64,000 nt of DNA, from positions 186,001 to 250,000 of the forward strand of contig FAON01000004.1 in the NCBI GenBank assembly GCA_001485605.1, in the 5' to 3' direction. Below the pieces are notes generated by a model, which ran no database searches, was not told where the DNA came from, and saw only the letters and a program-made list of their open reading frames with translations. This document shows, one piece after another, positions 1 through 8,457 of this stretch. The stretch is from Candidatus Kryptobacter tengchongensis (GTDB lineage Bacteria; Bacteroidota; Ignavibacteria; Kryptoniales; Kryptoniaceae). The position numbers and the translations under genes are program-made. Position 1 is the stretch's first letter. Every line of letters begins with the position of its first letter.

Positions 1-378
1 AACAACCCCAACTTCATATATAACGCTTATTCCAGCCCCAAGGAACGCAGATGTTTTTCCACTAAAACCGACCCATTTAAAAATACTTTTATAAACATCT
101 GAAAGGACATAAGAAAAATAAAAATGCCCTGCTTTATCAGCTCGCAATAAATCATTCCAATCCTCACGCAAAGTAAATTTTTTCACCTTCGTTGGTTTCC
201 ACCATACCTGATTGAAATAATCGTAAGTTAAAGCCCCAAACCCAGCAGTTCCAAGCACAACAATTCCAAGCTTGATCTTATTTACCCTCGTTCTCTCAAT
301 TACAATGCTTGACGAATCACCAAAGACATCGTTTCTTGCGCTTATAAAAAAGATAAACAAAAGCAAAAACTTTGACAT
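1..378 (-). CDS. DUF2279 family membrane/lipoprotein-like protein, 3' truncated by window
   Basis: The minus frame opens with ATG at 378 and stays open to base 1, giving 126 codons; the C-terminus lies outside the window. The N-terminus is a signal-like hydrophobic segment (MSKFLLLFIFFISA), followed by a second hydrophobic stretch near residues 35-52. A conserved-looking DKAGHFYFSYVLSD segment sits near residue 85 and is typical of DUF2279/YfiM-like proteins, predicted envelope proteins of unknown function. It begins 24 bases after the Yip1-like gene and probably shares its transcript. The family call rests on the DK..H motif plus the hydrophobic pattern and is moderately sure. Confidence 0.6.
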   Translation of the reverse strand, partial: MSKFLLLFIFFISARNDVFGDSSSIVIERTRVNKIKLGIVVLGTAGFGALTYDYFNQVWWKPTKVKKFTLREDWNDLLRADKAGHFYFSYVLSDVYKSIFKWVGFSGKTSAFLGAGISVIYEVGVV

Positions 379-402
379 CTGAGATATTTTTACATTTTTA
401 AA

Positions 403-1170
403 TTAGCTACCCAAAAATGGAACAAATAAACTTAACACAACCCATACAGCCCATGCACCAAATACAACTAAAAAAGATGATGTGTAATTCTTGTTAAATG
501 CCTTCGCCATACCAACCGCAAAAACAGCAAGTTGCCAAATTGTGAAAATTTCAATTTTTGACGCAAGTATATATACTTTACTTGTAGAAACTTCCATAAA
601 AATCGCGGGACTTGCACTCGCAAAAAACGAACCAGTTAAAAAAGCAAGAATTGTTGAAACGATAACCCCAACTGAAGATATTAAACTTGAAAGGGAGTAA
701 ATTGAGAAAATCGTCATGAATTCAACTTCACCTTTCAAAAACAATCTCCCAAGAAGAAAATAAACAAGTGATACAATTAAAAATACAATTGGAACGCCAA
801 TCAAAACACCAACTGAGCTAAAAATTTGTTGTGCTCTGCCAAATTCAGCGATTCTTTCCTTTGCCACCTCAGCTTGTTCTTCGGTCATTTTACCTTCCTC
901 AACAAGTTTGTCTATTCTTTGCTCTTGAAAGATCATCAATGAATCCTTTATTTTTTCATCATTAAATTTTAAAAAGTTTGATAAGATAGCAAGCACAACA
1001 AGCAGAACAATTGGAACAAGCCAGTCAATTACCCGAGGTTTTGCTTTAACAAGATTTTCAAAAACTTCACTTGGTGCTATAAATATCCCCGTTAATTTGT
1101 CAATGAAAGGAATTGGTTTAACTTCTTCTGCGAAACTTGATTCTTGATTAGGCTGGAAGTTTTCTGACAT
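403..1170 (-). CDS. Yip1-domain multi-pass membrane protein
   Basis: The 255-residue protein has a 45-residue polar N-terminus, a transmembrane helix at about 48-68, a charged helical stretch at about 75-118, and four further hydrophobic helices between about 118 and 253. This is the layout of bacterial Yip1/YIF1-like (DUF1282-type) membrane proteins, whose function is unknown. The ATG is preceded by a clear Shine-Dalgarno AAGGAG about 6 bases upstream, which fixes the start. It follows the MoxR ATPase gene by 11 bases, so the two are probably co-transcribed. Confidence 0.7.
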   Translation of the reverse strand: MSENFQPNQESSFAEEVKPIPFIDKLTGIFIAPSEVFENLVKAKPRVIDWLVPIVLLVVLAILSNFLKFNDEKIKDSLMIFQEQRIDKLVEEGKMTEEQAEVAKERIAEFGRAQQIFSSVGVLIGVPIVFLIVSLVYFLLGRLFLKGEVEFMTIFSIYSLSSLISSVGVIVSTILAFLTGSFFASASPAIFMEVSTSKVYILASKIEIFTIWQLAVFAVGMAKAFNKNYTSSFLVVFGAWAVWVVLSLFVPFLGS

Positions 1171-1181
1171 TGTCTTTCTCC

Positions 1182-2171
1182 TTAGATTATTTTTAAAAGT
1201 TTTTCAACTATTTCAACAGTTGATACGCCATCAGCCTCAGCATTAAAGTTTGTCACAAGGCGATGTCTTAAAACTGGCAATGCTACAGCTCTAACATCAT
1301 CTATTGTTGGGGTAAATCTTCCATCTAATATAGCCCGAGCTTTCGCCCCAAGTATGAGATACTGCGAAGCCCTTGGACCCGCCCCCCAACTTATCCAATG
1401 CTTGATGAAATCTGGAGCTCCATTCATGTTTGGTCTCGTTAATGTAACAAGCTTAACAGCATATTCAATCACATTATCTGCAACTGGAACCTTTCGCACA
1501 ACTTCTTGAAGTTTCAAAATTTCAAGTTTGTTGAGGACTTTTTCAACCTCAGGTTGATACAAACTTGTCGTCTTACGGACTATTTCAATTTCCTCATCAA
1601 AACTTGGATAATCTATCCAGATATTAAACATAAATCTATCAAGTTGAGCTTCGGGGAGCGGATATGTCCCCTCCATTTCAATTGGATTTTGAGTCGCAAG
1701 GACAAAAAATGGCTGTTCAAGCTCATAAGTTTGCCCACCAGCTGTGACGCGGTATTCCTGCATTGCTTCAAGAAGTGCGGATTGCGTCTTTGGCGGTGTG
1801 CGATTTATTTCGTCAGCAAGAATTATATTTGCAAAAATTGGACCTTTGACAAACTTGAAGAACTTTTCACCTGTGCTTATATTTTCCTCAATTATCTCAG
1901 TCCCGGTTATATCACTTGGCATAAGGTCTGGCGTAAACTGAATTCGGCTAAATTTTAAATCAAGCGCCTGAGCAAGCGTTTTTATCAGCAATGTTTTGGC
2001 AAGCCCGGGAACCCCAACAAGAAGACAATGACCTCTGGCAAACAGGGCAATTAAAAGCTCTTCAATTATTTTGTCCTGTCCTACAATTACCTTAGATATT
2101 TCATTCTTTATTTTTTTATATGCCTCGCTCAGTTCCTGAACGAGCTCAACATCAGTTTTTTCTCTTTGCAC
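1182..2171 (-). CDS. MoxR-family AAA+ ATPase
   Basis: The 329-residue protein is a typical MoxR ATPase. It has a Walker A GVPGLAKT near residue 54, a Walker B/DEINR segment (ILADEINRTPPKTQ), a sensor-1 ATQNP and a C-terminal lid. Members act as chaperone-like ATPases that help assemble or activate protein complexes, usually with a von Willebrand A-domain partner. No DUF58 or VWA gene is visible here; the downstream neighbour is a Yip1-like membrane protein. Translation appears to start at GTG, because an in-frame TAA lies just upstream and no earlier ATG exists. Confidence 0.9.
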   Translation of the reverse strand: MQREKTDVELVQELSEAYKKIKNEISKVIVGQDKIIEELLIALFARGHCLLVGVPGLAKTLLIKTLAQALDLKFSRIQFTPDLMPSDITGTEIIEENISTGEKFFKFVKGPIFANIILADEINRTPPKTQSALLEAMQEYRVTAGGQTYELEQPFFVLATQNPIEMEGTYPLPEAQLDRFMFNIWIDYPSFDEEIEIVRKTTSLYQPEVEKVLNKLEILKLQEVVRKVPVADNVIEYAVKLVTLTRPNMNGAPDFIKHWISWGAGPRASQYLILGAKARAILDGRFTPTIDDVRAVALPVLRHRLVTNFNAEADGVSTVEIVEKLLKII

Positions 2172-2196
2172 TTTTAAATGAAATTAAGTTTTAAAT

Positions 2197-3624
2197 TTAT
2201 TCAATTTTCCTCCCATCCGCATCATAAACAACCACAGGTCCAAATTTTTCAAGAACTGGTTTTATCTGCTTTGAATTGCCAGAAACAACAATTAAAACTT
2301 TGTCTGGATGTAGATATTTCTTTGCTGTTTCTTGAACATCTTTAGCTGTTACTTTTTTAACCTCCTCCCTAAACTTATCATAAAAATCCTTCGGCAAGCC
2401 ATAAATTTCAATCGTCATAACTCTTGAAGCAACCTGAGCTGGGGTTTCAATCTGCAATGGGAACGAGCCAACGATGTAATCCTTCGCCATTTTCAGTTCA
2501 TCCTCCGGGACGGGCTCATCAATAATTCTTTTCAGCTCTTTGAGTATTTCAGCAATAGATGAATCTGTGACCTCATTTCTCACATCTGTTGAAACAACAA
2601 ATGGACCTGGATACAACCTTGCATCAAAAGAGCTGGAAGCACCATATGTATAACCATGAGTTTCTCTTAAGTTCATGTTTATCCTTGAATTGAAATATCC
2701 ACCAAGCAAGGTGTTGAGCGTAAAAACCTTTGCATAATCCTTATTTTTTCTATCAATCCCGAGATGACCTATTCTTATCGCTGATTGAACTGCGCCGGGT
2801 TTATCAACTACAACAACTCTTGTTTGAGATACATTACTAACCACTGGGAATTTCCTGTGCGGATTTGGACCTTTCTTCCAAGCCCCAAAATATCTTTCAA
2901 CAAGCGGAATAGCTTCGTTTGGGGTAATATCACCAGCAAAAATTATGAATGAATTATTCGGGATGAAATGTGTTTGATAAAACTTCACAATATCATCCCT
3001 TTTCATCTTTTGAATTGATTCCTCATTCCCTCCGCTTTCATTTCCATATGGATGTCCCGAGAAAAGTTCCTTAGAAAATCTCACTCCAGCAAGATACCCA
3101 GCCTCTGCTTTTGCTTGTTTTATTGATGCCAGACGTTGCGTTCTTATCCTCTCAAGTTCTTCATCAGGGAAAGTTGGATTTAAAACAACATCTTGAAGGA
3201 TATCCATCCCAACTCCAAGATATTTCTTTAAAACGAGGACATTTACATTTGTTGCGTCCCATGAAGCGGTTGCATTTAGTGTTCCACCGACGAAATCAAT
3301 TTCCTCAGCAATTTGAGTTGCGGTCCTTGTCTTTGTCCCCTTCGTTAAAAGCTCAGCTGTCATGCTCGCAAGCCCAGGGAGATTTTCATCATAAGTTGAT
3401 CCACTTTTCACAACGAAGCTAATATAAACAATTGGTTGCTCATGATTTTCAATAACTATAACTTTAAGCCCATTTGGAAGTGTTTTCTCAAAATACGATG
3501 GAAATTTAACCTTGCTTTCAGGACCTGGTTTTGGTGGCTTTGTCCTGTCAACTTTTTCTTGTGAATTTGCAATTGTTGATAGAAGAAGTATCATCATGAA
3601 GAATGTCCAAATTTTTTTCAACAT
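2197..3624 (-). CDS. M16 family peptidase-like protein, non-catalytic subunit
   Basis: This protein of about 475 residues has an N-terminal signal peptide and two M16 (insulinase/mitochondrial processing peptidase-like) halves. The inverted zinc motif HxxEH is absent: the aligned position reads LASMTAELL. It is therefore probably the structural partner of the catalytic M16 proteins encoded just upstream, as in heterodimeric M16B enzymes. The start at 3624 is chosen because GGAGG lies 8 bases before that ATG; the longer TTG-initiated frame would begin inside the Shine-Dalgarno sequence. It is last of three tandem M16 genes. Confidence 0.88.
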   Translation of the reverse strand: MLKKIWTFFMMILLLSTIANSQEKVDRTKPPKPGPESKVKFPSYFEKTLPNGLKVIVIENHEQPIVYISFVVKSGSTYDENLPGLASMTAELLTKGTKTRTATQIAEEIDFVGGTLNATASWDATNVNVLVLKKYLGVGMDILQDVVLNPTFPDEELERIRTQRLASIKQAKAEAGYLAGVRFSKELFSGHPYGNESGGNEESIQKMKRDDIVKFYQTHFIPNNSFIIFAGDITPNEAIPLVERYFGAWKKGPNPHRKFPVVSNVSQTRVVVVDKPGAVQSAIRIGHLGIDRKNKDYAKVFTLNTLLGGYFNSRINMNLRETHGYTYGASSSFDARLYPGPFVVSTDVRNEVTDSSIAEILKELKRIIDEPVPEDELKMAKDYIVGSFPLQIETPAQVASRVMTIEIYGLPKDFYDKFREEVKKVTAKDVQETAKKYLHPDKVLIVVSGNSKQIKPVLEKFGPVVVYDADGRKIE

Positions 3625-3657
3625 ACCTTTTTCCTCCAAAGATTTTGTTATCTAAAT

Positions 3658-4995
3658 TTAATTTACTTTCGGTAGATAATGCAAAATTACACGCCTTTTT
3701 GAATCAAGATATATCTGGGCAACTCTTTTTATATCTTCAACCGTCACACTTCTATATTTATCTATTTCTCTGTTTACCAAAGCAGGGTTTTTATAAAATG
3801 TGTAATAATGTGCTAAAAGGTCTGCCTTACCTTGAACCGTTTGCCTTGCCGAAACAAGCGCTGATTCAATCTTATTCTTTGCCTTTTCAAGTTCTTTTTC
3901 TTCAACGCCATAATTTTTTATTTTATCAATCTCCTCATCAATCACCTTTTCAAGCGTATCAGAACTAAATCCCGGATTTGCAATTGCGTAAATTAAAAAC
4001 AAACCAGGATGTTCCCTTGAATCGGAATAGGTTTCAACTTCATTTGCTATTTTATCTTTGTAAACTAACCGTTGATATAACCTTGAACTCTCGCCGACTG
4101 AAAGTATATTTGAAAGCAACGCAAGAGCATATGAATCAGGATTTCCTTCTTCTGGGATTCTGTAACTCATAAAAACAGCAGGGAGTGGGGCATTTATATC
4201 TTCAACAACCTCACGAATTTCATTTTCAAGCGGCTCATCCTCTGGTGATGGATGTGGAATATTGTCTGGACCCTTCGGGATGTCAGCGAAGTATTTTTCA
4301 ACGAGTTTTTTGGTTTTCTCTATATCTATATCCCCAGCTATTACAAGGACCGCGTTATTCGGGACATAAAATGTCTCATAAAATTCTTTAACATCATCCA
4401 TACTTGCCTTGTCAAGGTGTTCTTGGTAACCGATAACAGGCCAACGATATGGATGTTTTTTAAAGCTTTTCTCAGAAATTTTTATCCAGGCGGAGCCATA
4501 AGGTCTGTTTTCATAACGCCATCTCCTTTCCTCTTTCACAACTTCCCTCTGTGTTATCAAACTTATTTCCTGAATTGAAAATTCAAGCATCCTATCTGAT
4601 TCAAGCCATAAAGCAAGCTCCAGATAATTTGAGGGGAGCACCTCGTAATAATTCGTTTTGTCCTCGGTTGTATAGGCATTATCATAACCGCCGGCTTGAG
4701 ATATATATTTATCAAATTCACCACGTTTAACATTTTTTGAACCATCAAACATTAAATGTTCAAAAAGATGAGCAAATCCAGTTTTATCCGGTTTTTCGTT
4801 TTTTGACCCAACATGATAACATACATTCACAGCAACAATCGGTGTGGAGTGATCCTCATGAAGTATGACATGAAGTCCATTTTCAAGTGTAAATTCAACG
4901 AAATCAATCTTCCCTTCACTTTGCGGGAAAAGTTCAACAGGTTTCAGAAAAACATTTAACATAAATAGAAAGACGTTTAGTTTTAGAATTTTCAT
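3658..4995 (-). CDS. M16 family zinc metallopeptidase (catalytic), periplasmic
   Basis: The 445-residue protein keeps the inverted zinc-binding motif HLFEH (His76, Glu79, His80 counted from the ATG at 4995) followed by the REVVKEERR segment that supplies the downstream acidic ligand. A hydrophobic N-terminus suggests export. M16B enzymes degrade peptides or process protein N-termini. The ATG at 4995 is preferred over an upstream TTG at 5007. It is strongly similar in layout to the next gene upstream, suggesting a tandem duplication. Confidence 0.9.
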   Translation of the reverse strand: MKILKLNVFLFMLNVFLKPVELFPQSEGKIDFVEFTLENGLHVILHEDHSTPIVAVNVCYHVGSKNEKPDKTGFAHLFEHLMFDGSKNVKRGEFDKYISQAGGYDNAYTTEDKTNYYEVLPSNYLELALWLESDRMLEFSIQEISLITQREVVKEERRWRYENRPYGSAWIKISEKSFKKHPYRWPVIGYQEHLDKASMDDVKEFYETFYVPNNAVLVIAGDIDIEKTKKLVEKYFADIPKGPDNIPHPSPEDEPLENEIREVVEDINAPLPAVFMSYRIPEEGNPDSYALALLSNILSVGESSRLYQRLVYKDKIANEVETYSDSREHPGLFLIYAIANPGFSSDTLEKVIDEEIDKIKNYGVEEKELEKAKNKIESALVSARQTVQGKADLLAHYYTFYKNPALVNREIDKYRSVTVEDIKRVAQIYLDSKRRVILHYLPKVN

Positions 4996-5010
4996 CGGTT
5001 TAAACAAATT

Positions 5011-6342
5011 TTATTTTGAAGCACGTTGTTCCTTGGGAAGATAATGAAGAACAACTGAATTTTCAGGTTTAAGGTATTTATTTGCTGATTCACGAATATC
5101 CTCACGAGTTATTGCAAGAATTTTGTCAAGCTCTTGGTTTATCTCATTCGTGTTTTTATGAATCACATAATAATGGGCAAGTTGATCTGCTTTTTGCAAG
5201 ATCGTTTGATAACCACTTATCACTTGTGATTCCGTCTGATTTTTCGCCTTTTGAAGTTCTCGCTCAGATACAAGCTCATTATGAATCCTTTCAATTTCTT
5301 CCCATATTTCCCGCTCAACCTCTTCAGGTGTATGTCCAATTGAACAATACGCATCTATCTTGAAAACACCGGCATCTTCCATACCTATTGCATAAACATT
5401 AACATTTTGAGCAATTCTTTTTTCATAAACAAGCTTTTGATAAAGCCGTGAGCTTCTGCCTGAACCGAGTATGTTTGCAAGAAGATCAAGCGCATAAAAA
5501 TCTTTTTCTCCATCTCTTGGAACTTTAAAAGCAATAAACACGGCTGGCAATCTTATGTTATCATAAATCGTATCCCGCACTTGTTGTGTCAATGGAGGCT
5601 CAAAAATGTTAGGTCTTTTTATCTCATATCTCCCTCTTGGAATATCACCAAAATACTTCTCAACAAGTTTCTTCGTCTTTTCAACATCAATATCACCAGC
5701 TATTACAAGGACAGCATTGTTCGGGACATAGTAGGTATCAAAAAATCTTTTAACTTCCTCAAGGGTTGCTGCGTTAAGATGTTCCATGTATCCAATTACA
5801 GGCCATCTATATGGATGCTCCTTAAAGAGCCGTTTAAATGTCTCCTCCCACTGCGTCCCATAAGGGCGATTATCAACACGCCATCTCCTTTCTTCCTTGA
5901 CAACTTCACGCTGATTGTCAAGATTTTCTTGGTTGACATTTAAACTCATCATCCTATCGGATTCAAGCCATAAAACAAGTTCAAGTTGATTTGATGGGAC
6001 AACTTGAAAATAATTTGTCCTATCCCAGTTCGTTGAGCCATTGAAGGTTCCACCAGCTTTTTGAATATACGCCATATGTTCAGCCTTCTTTACATTTGCA
6101 GAACCTTGAAACATCATGTGCTCAAACAAATGAGCAAACCCAGTTCTATTCGGATCCTCGTTCTTTGAACCAACATAATACCAAATATCAACCGCAACAA
6201 TTGGCGATGAATGATCCTCATGTAAAATAACATGAAGCCCGTTAGGAAGGTCATATTCAATAAAATCAATCTTTCCCACTTTCCCCTGAGCTAATGAGAT
6301 TGATAGAGCAAAAAGCATCAAAATTAAAAATTTAAGCCTCAT
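5011..6342 (-). CDS. M16 family zinc metallopeptidase (catalytic), periplasmic
   Basis: The 443-residue protein carries a signal peptide ending near ALSISLAQG, a HLFEHMMF zinc motif near residue 71 and the downstream REVVKEERRWR segment. It is the first gene of the three-gene M16 run and the closest relative of its downstream neighbour. The start at 6342 is preceded by AAGGTGG about 6 bases upstream; the GTG at 6351 lies inside that ribosome binding site. The function is probably periplasmic peptide processing or degradation; the substrate is unknown. Confidence 0.9.
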   Translation of the reverse strand: MRLKFLILMLFALSISLAQGKVGKIDFIEYDLPNGLHVILHEDHSSPIVAVDIWYYVGSKNEDPNRTGFAHLFEHMMFQGSANVKKAEHMAYIQKAGGTFNGSTNWDRTNYFQVVPSNQLELVLWLESDRMMSLNVNQENLDNQREVVKEERRWRVDNRPYGTQWEETFKRLFKEHPYRWPVIGYMEHLNAATLEEVKRFFDTYYVPNNAVLVIAGDIDVEKTKKLVEKYFGDIPRGRYEIKRPNIFEPPLTQQVRDTIYDNIRLPAVFIAFKVPRDGEKDFYALDLLANILGSGRSSRLYQKLVYEKRIAQNVNVYAIGMEDAGVFKIDAYCSIGHTPEEVEREIWEEIERIHNELVSERELQKAKNQTESQVISGYQTILQKADQLAHYYVIHKNTNEINQELDKILAITREDIRESANKYLKPENSVVLHYLPKEQRASK

Positions 6343-6391
6343 CTCAACCACCTTAGTTTAATTTTAAAAATTTTTAGTTTTATCTTTAGCG

Positions 6392-7669
6392 TCACTTAAA
6401 ACTTTCGTCAACATAAACATAAACTTCCTCTCTTAACCTCTCAAGCCATTTTTGATATTCACGATTTTGTTTCTCTATCAAGGCAAATTGATAAATTCTC
6501 ATATAGTCATCCTTCAAATTCATTCTATGCGCAGGGACTCTTTTCTTTAGAAGGACGATATGATATGCATAAGAGTTTCCATATTTCATTTTCAGAGGTT
6601 GCGTGATCTCACCGCTGTTAAGTGTGTTCAATGCCTCCTTAAGCTCTGGTTCAAGTTCATCTACCTCAATCAGTCCAAGATACCCACCTAGCAACTTCGT
6701 TTGTTCATCCTCACTGAATCTTTTTGCCATCTCTTCAAATTTAGCTTGCTTTGAAATAATTTTATACCTTATCTCCTCAAGTTTTGAAATCACAATTTTA
6801 TCACTTTCCTCTGTGAGCGGAACTTTGAAAAGTATATGCCTTGGGCGAACTTGCTCACCTCTTCTCTCAACAAGCTGAATTATATGATAACCGAAAGGAG
6901 TTCGCACAACATCTGATACTTGTCCCTCCTGCAACCTGAACACCGCCTCTTCAAATTCTTTAACAAACATTCCACGCCTGACCCACCCAAGATCACCTCC
7001 ATCATCTGCGGTAGCCCTGTCTTCTGAATAAACTTTCGCAAAATATTCAAAATTCCCGCCGTTTTTTATGCTATCAAGAATTGCCTTCGCCTTCTGATAA
7101 ACCGCCCTCTCAACTGAATCAACAGGTTTAGGTATCATCATGATATGATATAATTCAACCATTTCTGGAACTTCTGGCAGACTATCCTTATAAGTGTTGT
7201 AAAATTGCTCAACTTCATAACCAGATACTGTTATTGTTCCAAACTTTTGTTGTTTTAATTTCTCTATCATCAATCTTTTTTTCACATCCTCCCTTATTTC
7301 ACGCTTTATCTTGCCAATTGGCATCCCATAAATTTCCTCCAATCTCCTTTCCGAACCATATTGCCTAACCAACGCCTGAACCTGCGCATCAATTTGTCTT
7401 TCAACCTCATCATCTGAAACAACAACTGTGTCTTCAATTGCCTTCGTTAAAACAAGTTTATCATTGATCATTTCCCGCAAAACATATTTTCTAAGGTTCG
7501 GGTCATCCCATCTTAAATTATTTTGAATCGCAAAGATGTAGGTTTGATAATTTAAATCAGACTCAAGTATAATCTCATTCCCAACGATCGCAACTATTCT
7601 ATCAAGAACCTTTTGCTGTGCAAGTGTTAAATTAAAAACAGCAAGCAGAAATATAATTAACCTTACCAT
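6392..7669 (-). CDS. surA: SurA-like periplasmic peptidyl-prolyl isomerase
   Basis: The 425-residue protein has a signal peptide (MVRLIIFLLAVFNLTLAQ), a SurA N-terminal chaperone domain at about 20-170, and two parvulin domains at about 170-280 and 282-385, each ending in the usual FGYHI or SYAYHI strand. SurA chaperones outer-membrane beta-barrel proteins through the periplasm to the Bam complex. The start ATG has GAGGT a few bases upstream and overlaps the end of the preceding foldase gene by 7 bases, implying translational coupling. The gene symbol reflects domain architecture, not proven orthology. Confidence 0.88.
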   Translation of the reverse strand: MVRLIIFLLAVFNLTLAQQKVLDRIVAIVGNEIILESDLNYQTYIFAIQNNLRWDDPNLRKYVLREMINDKLVLTKAIEDTVVVSDDEVERQIDAQVQALVRQYGSERRLEEIYGMPIGKIKREIREDVKKRLMIEKLKQQKFGTITVSGYEVEQFYNTYKDSLPEVPEMVELYHIMMIPKPVDSVERAVYQKAKAILDSIKNGGNFEYFAKVYSEDRATADDGGDLGWVRRGMFVKEFEEAVFRLQEGQVSDVVRTPFGYHIIQLVERRGEQVRPRHILFKVPLTEESDKIVISKLEEIRYKIISKQAKFEEMAKRFSEDEQTKLLGGYLGLIEVDELEPELKEALNTLNSGEITQPLKMKYGNSYAYHIVLLKKRVPAHRMNLKDDYMRIYQFALIEKQNREYQKWLERLREEVYVYVDESFK

Positions 7670-8457
7670 TTTACCTCGTAATAATATTTTCTTTTCAAGC
7701 TTGTAATTAAACTATCAAGCAAAAGATTTTGTTTTTCAACGATTGCTCTTTCTCTCACATCCTCGGCAACCAATTCAAAATCAGCTTTGCTTCCAGCTTC
7801 CCTTTTCTCATAAAGAAAGATCAAAAAATAATTATCCCCAACTCTAACCGGGAAAGAAATTTCATTTTTATTTAAGCTCCATGCGACACGCCATAATTCC
7901 CCTGATGGGATGCTGAATTGGTCGTAATATCTCTCCGGCACAATTTCAACAATTCCTTGCTCCTTTGAGAGTCCTTCAACTGCCGATTTGAAATTTTTTT
8001 CTCTTAAAATTTTGCTCCTTAAAGATCCAGCATCCGCTCGTGAAGAAAACTTAACATATCCAATTTTCACAAAAGGTCTATCAAGAATAAACTCATCCTG
8101 ATGCTTTTGATAAAATTCCTCAACCTCTTGTTCTGATATCTTCATCGCTTTGTGCAATATCTCATTTTGAATAAAATTTTTAATTATGAGCGATTTCCTA
8201 AACTCGCTCACCATCCGTTCAATTTTATCATTCGCTTTATATCCCTGCTCAATTGCTTCAATATAAAGCAAATTGTTGTTTATCCACGCATCAATATAAC
8301 TTTTTACAAAGTTTGAATCTAATCCAGCAAGGTCGCTTTTTAAAAGATATTCGTTTTCAACTCTTGCAATGTAATCCTTATCAGCGTTTTTTTTGCCACA
8401 ACCTATCAATATCAAAACCAAACTAACGATTAAAAACTTTTTCAAGTGCTTTCTCAT
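7663..8457 (-). CDS. SurA-N/PpiC-like periplasmic foldase lipoprotein
   Basis: The 264-residue protein begins with a lipoprotein signal whose lipobox is LIGC near residue 20. It resembles the SurA N-terminal chaperone domain (helical, with the EVEEFYQKHQDEF segment near residue 111) followed by one weak parvulin-like module that lacks the usual GGDLG...GYH pattern. It is probably a chaperone with little or no isomerase activity. It overlaps the upstream triple-parvulin gene by 35 bases and the downstream SurA-like gene by 7, so the three are surely one operon. Confidence 0.78.
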   Translation of the reverse strand: MRKHLKKFLIVSLVLILIGCGKKNADKDYIARVENEYLLKSDLAGLDSNFVKSYIDAWINNNLLYIEAIEQGYKANDKIERMVSEFRKSLIIKNFIQNEILHKAMKISEQEVEEFYQKHQDEFILDRPFVKIGYVKFSSRADAGSLRSKILREKNFKSAVEGLSKEQGIVEIVPERYYDQFSIPSGELWRVAWSLNKNEISFPVRVGDNYFLIFLYEKREAGSKADFELVAEDVRERAIVEKQNLLLDSLITSLKRKYYYEVKW

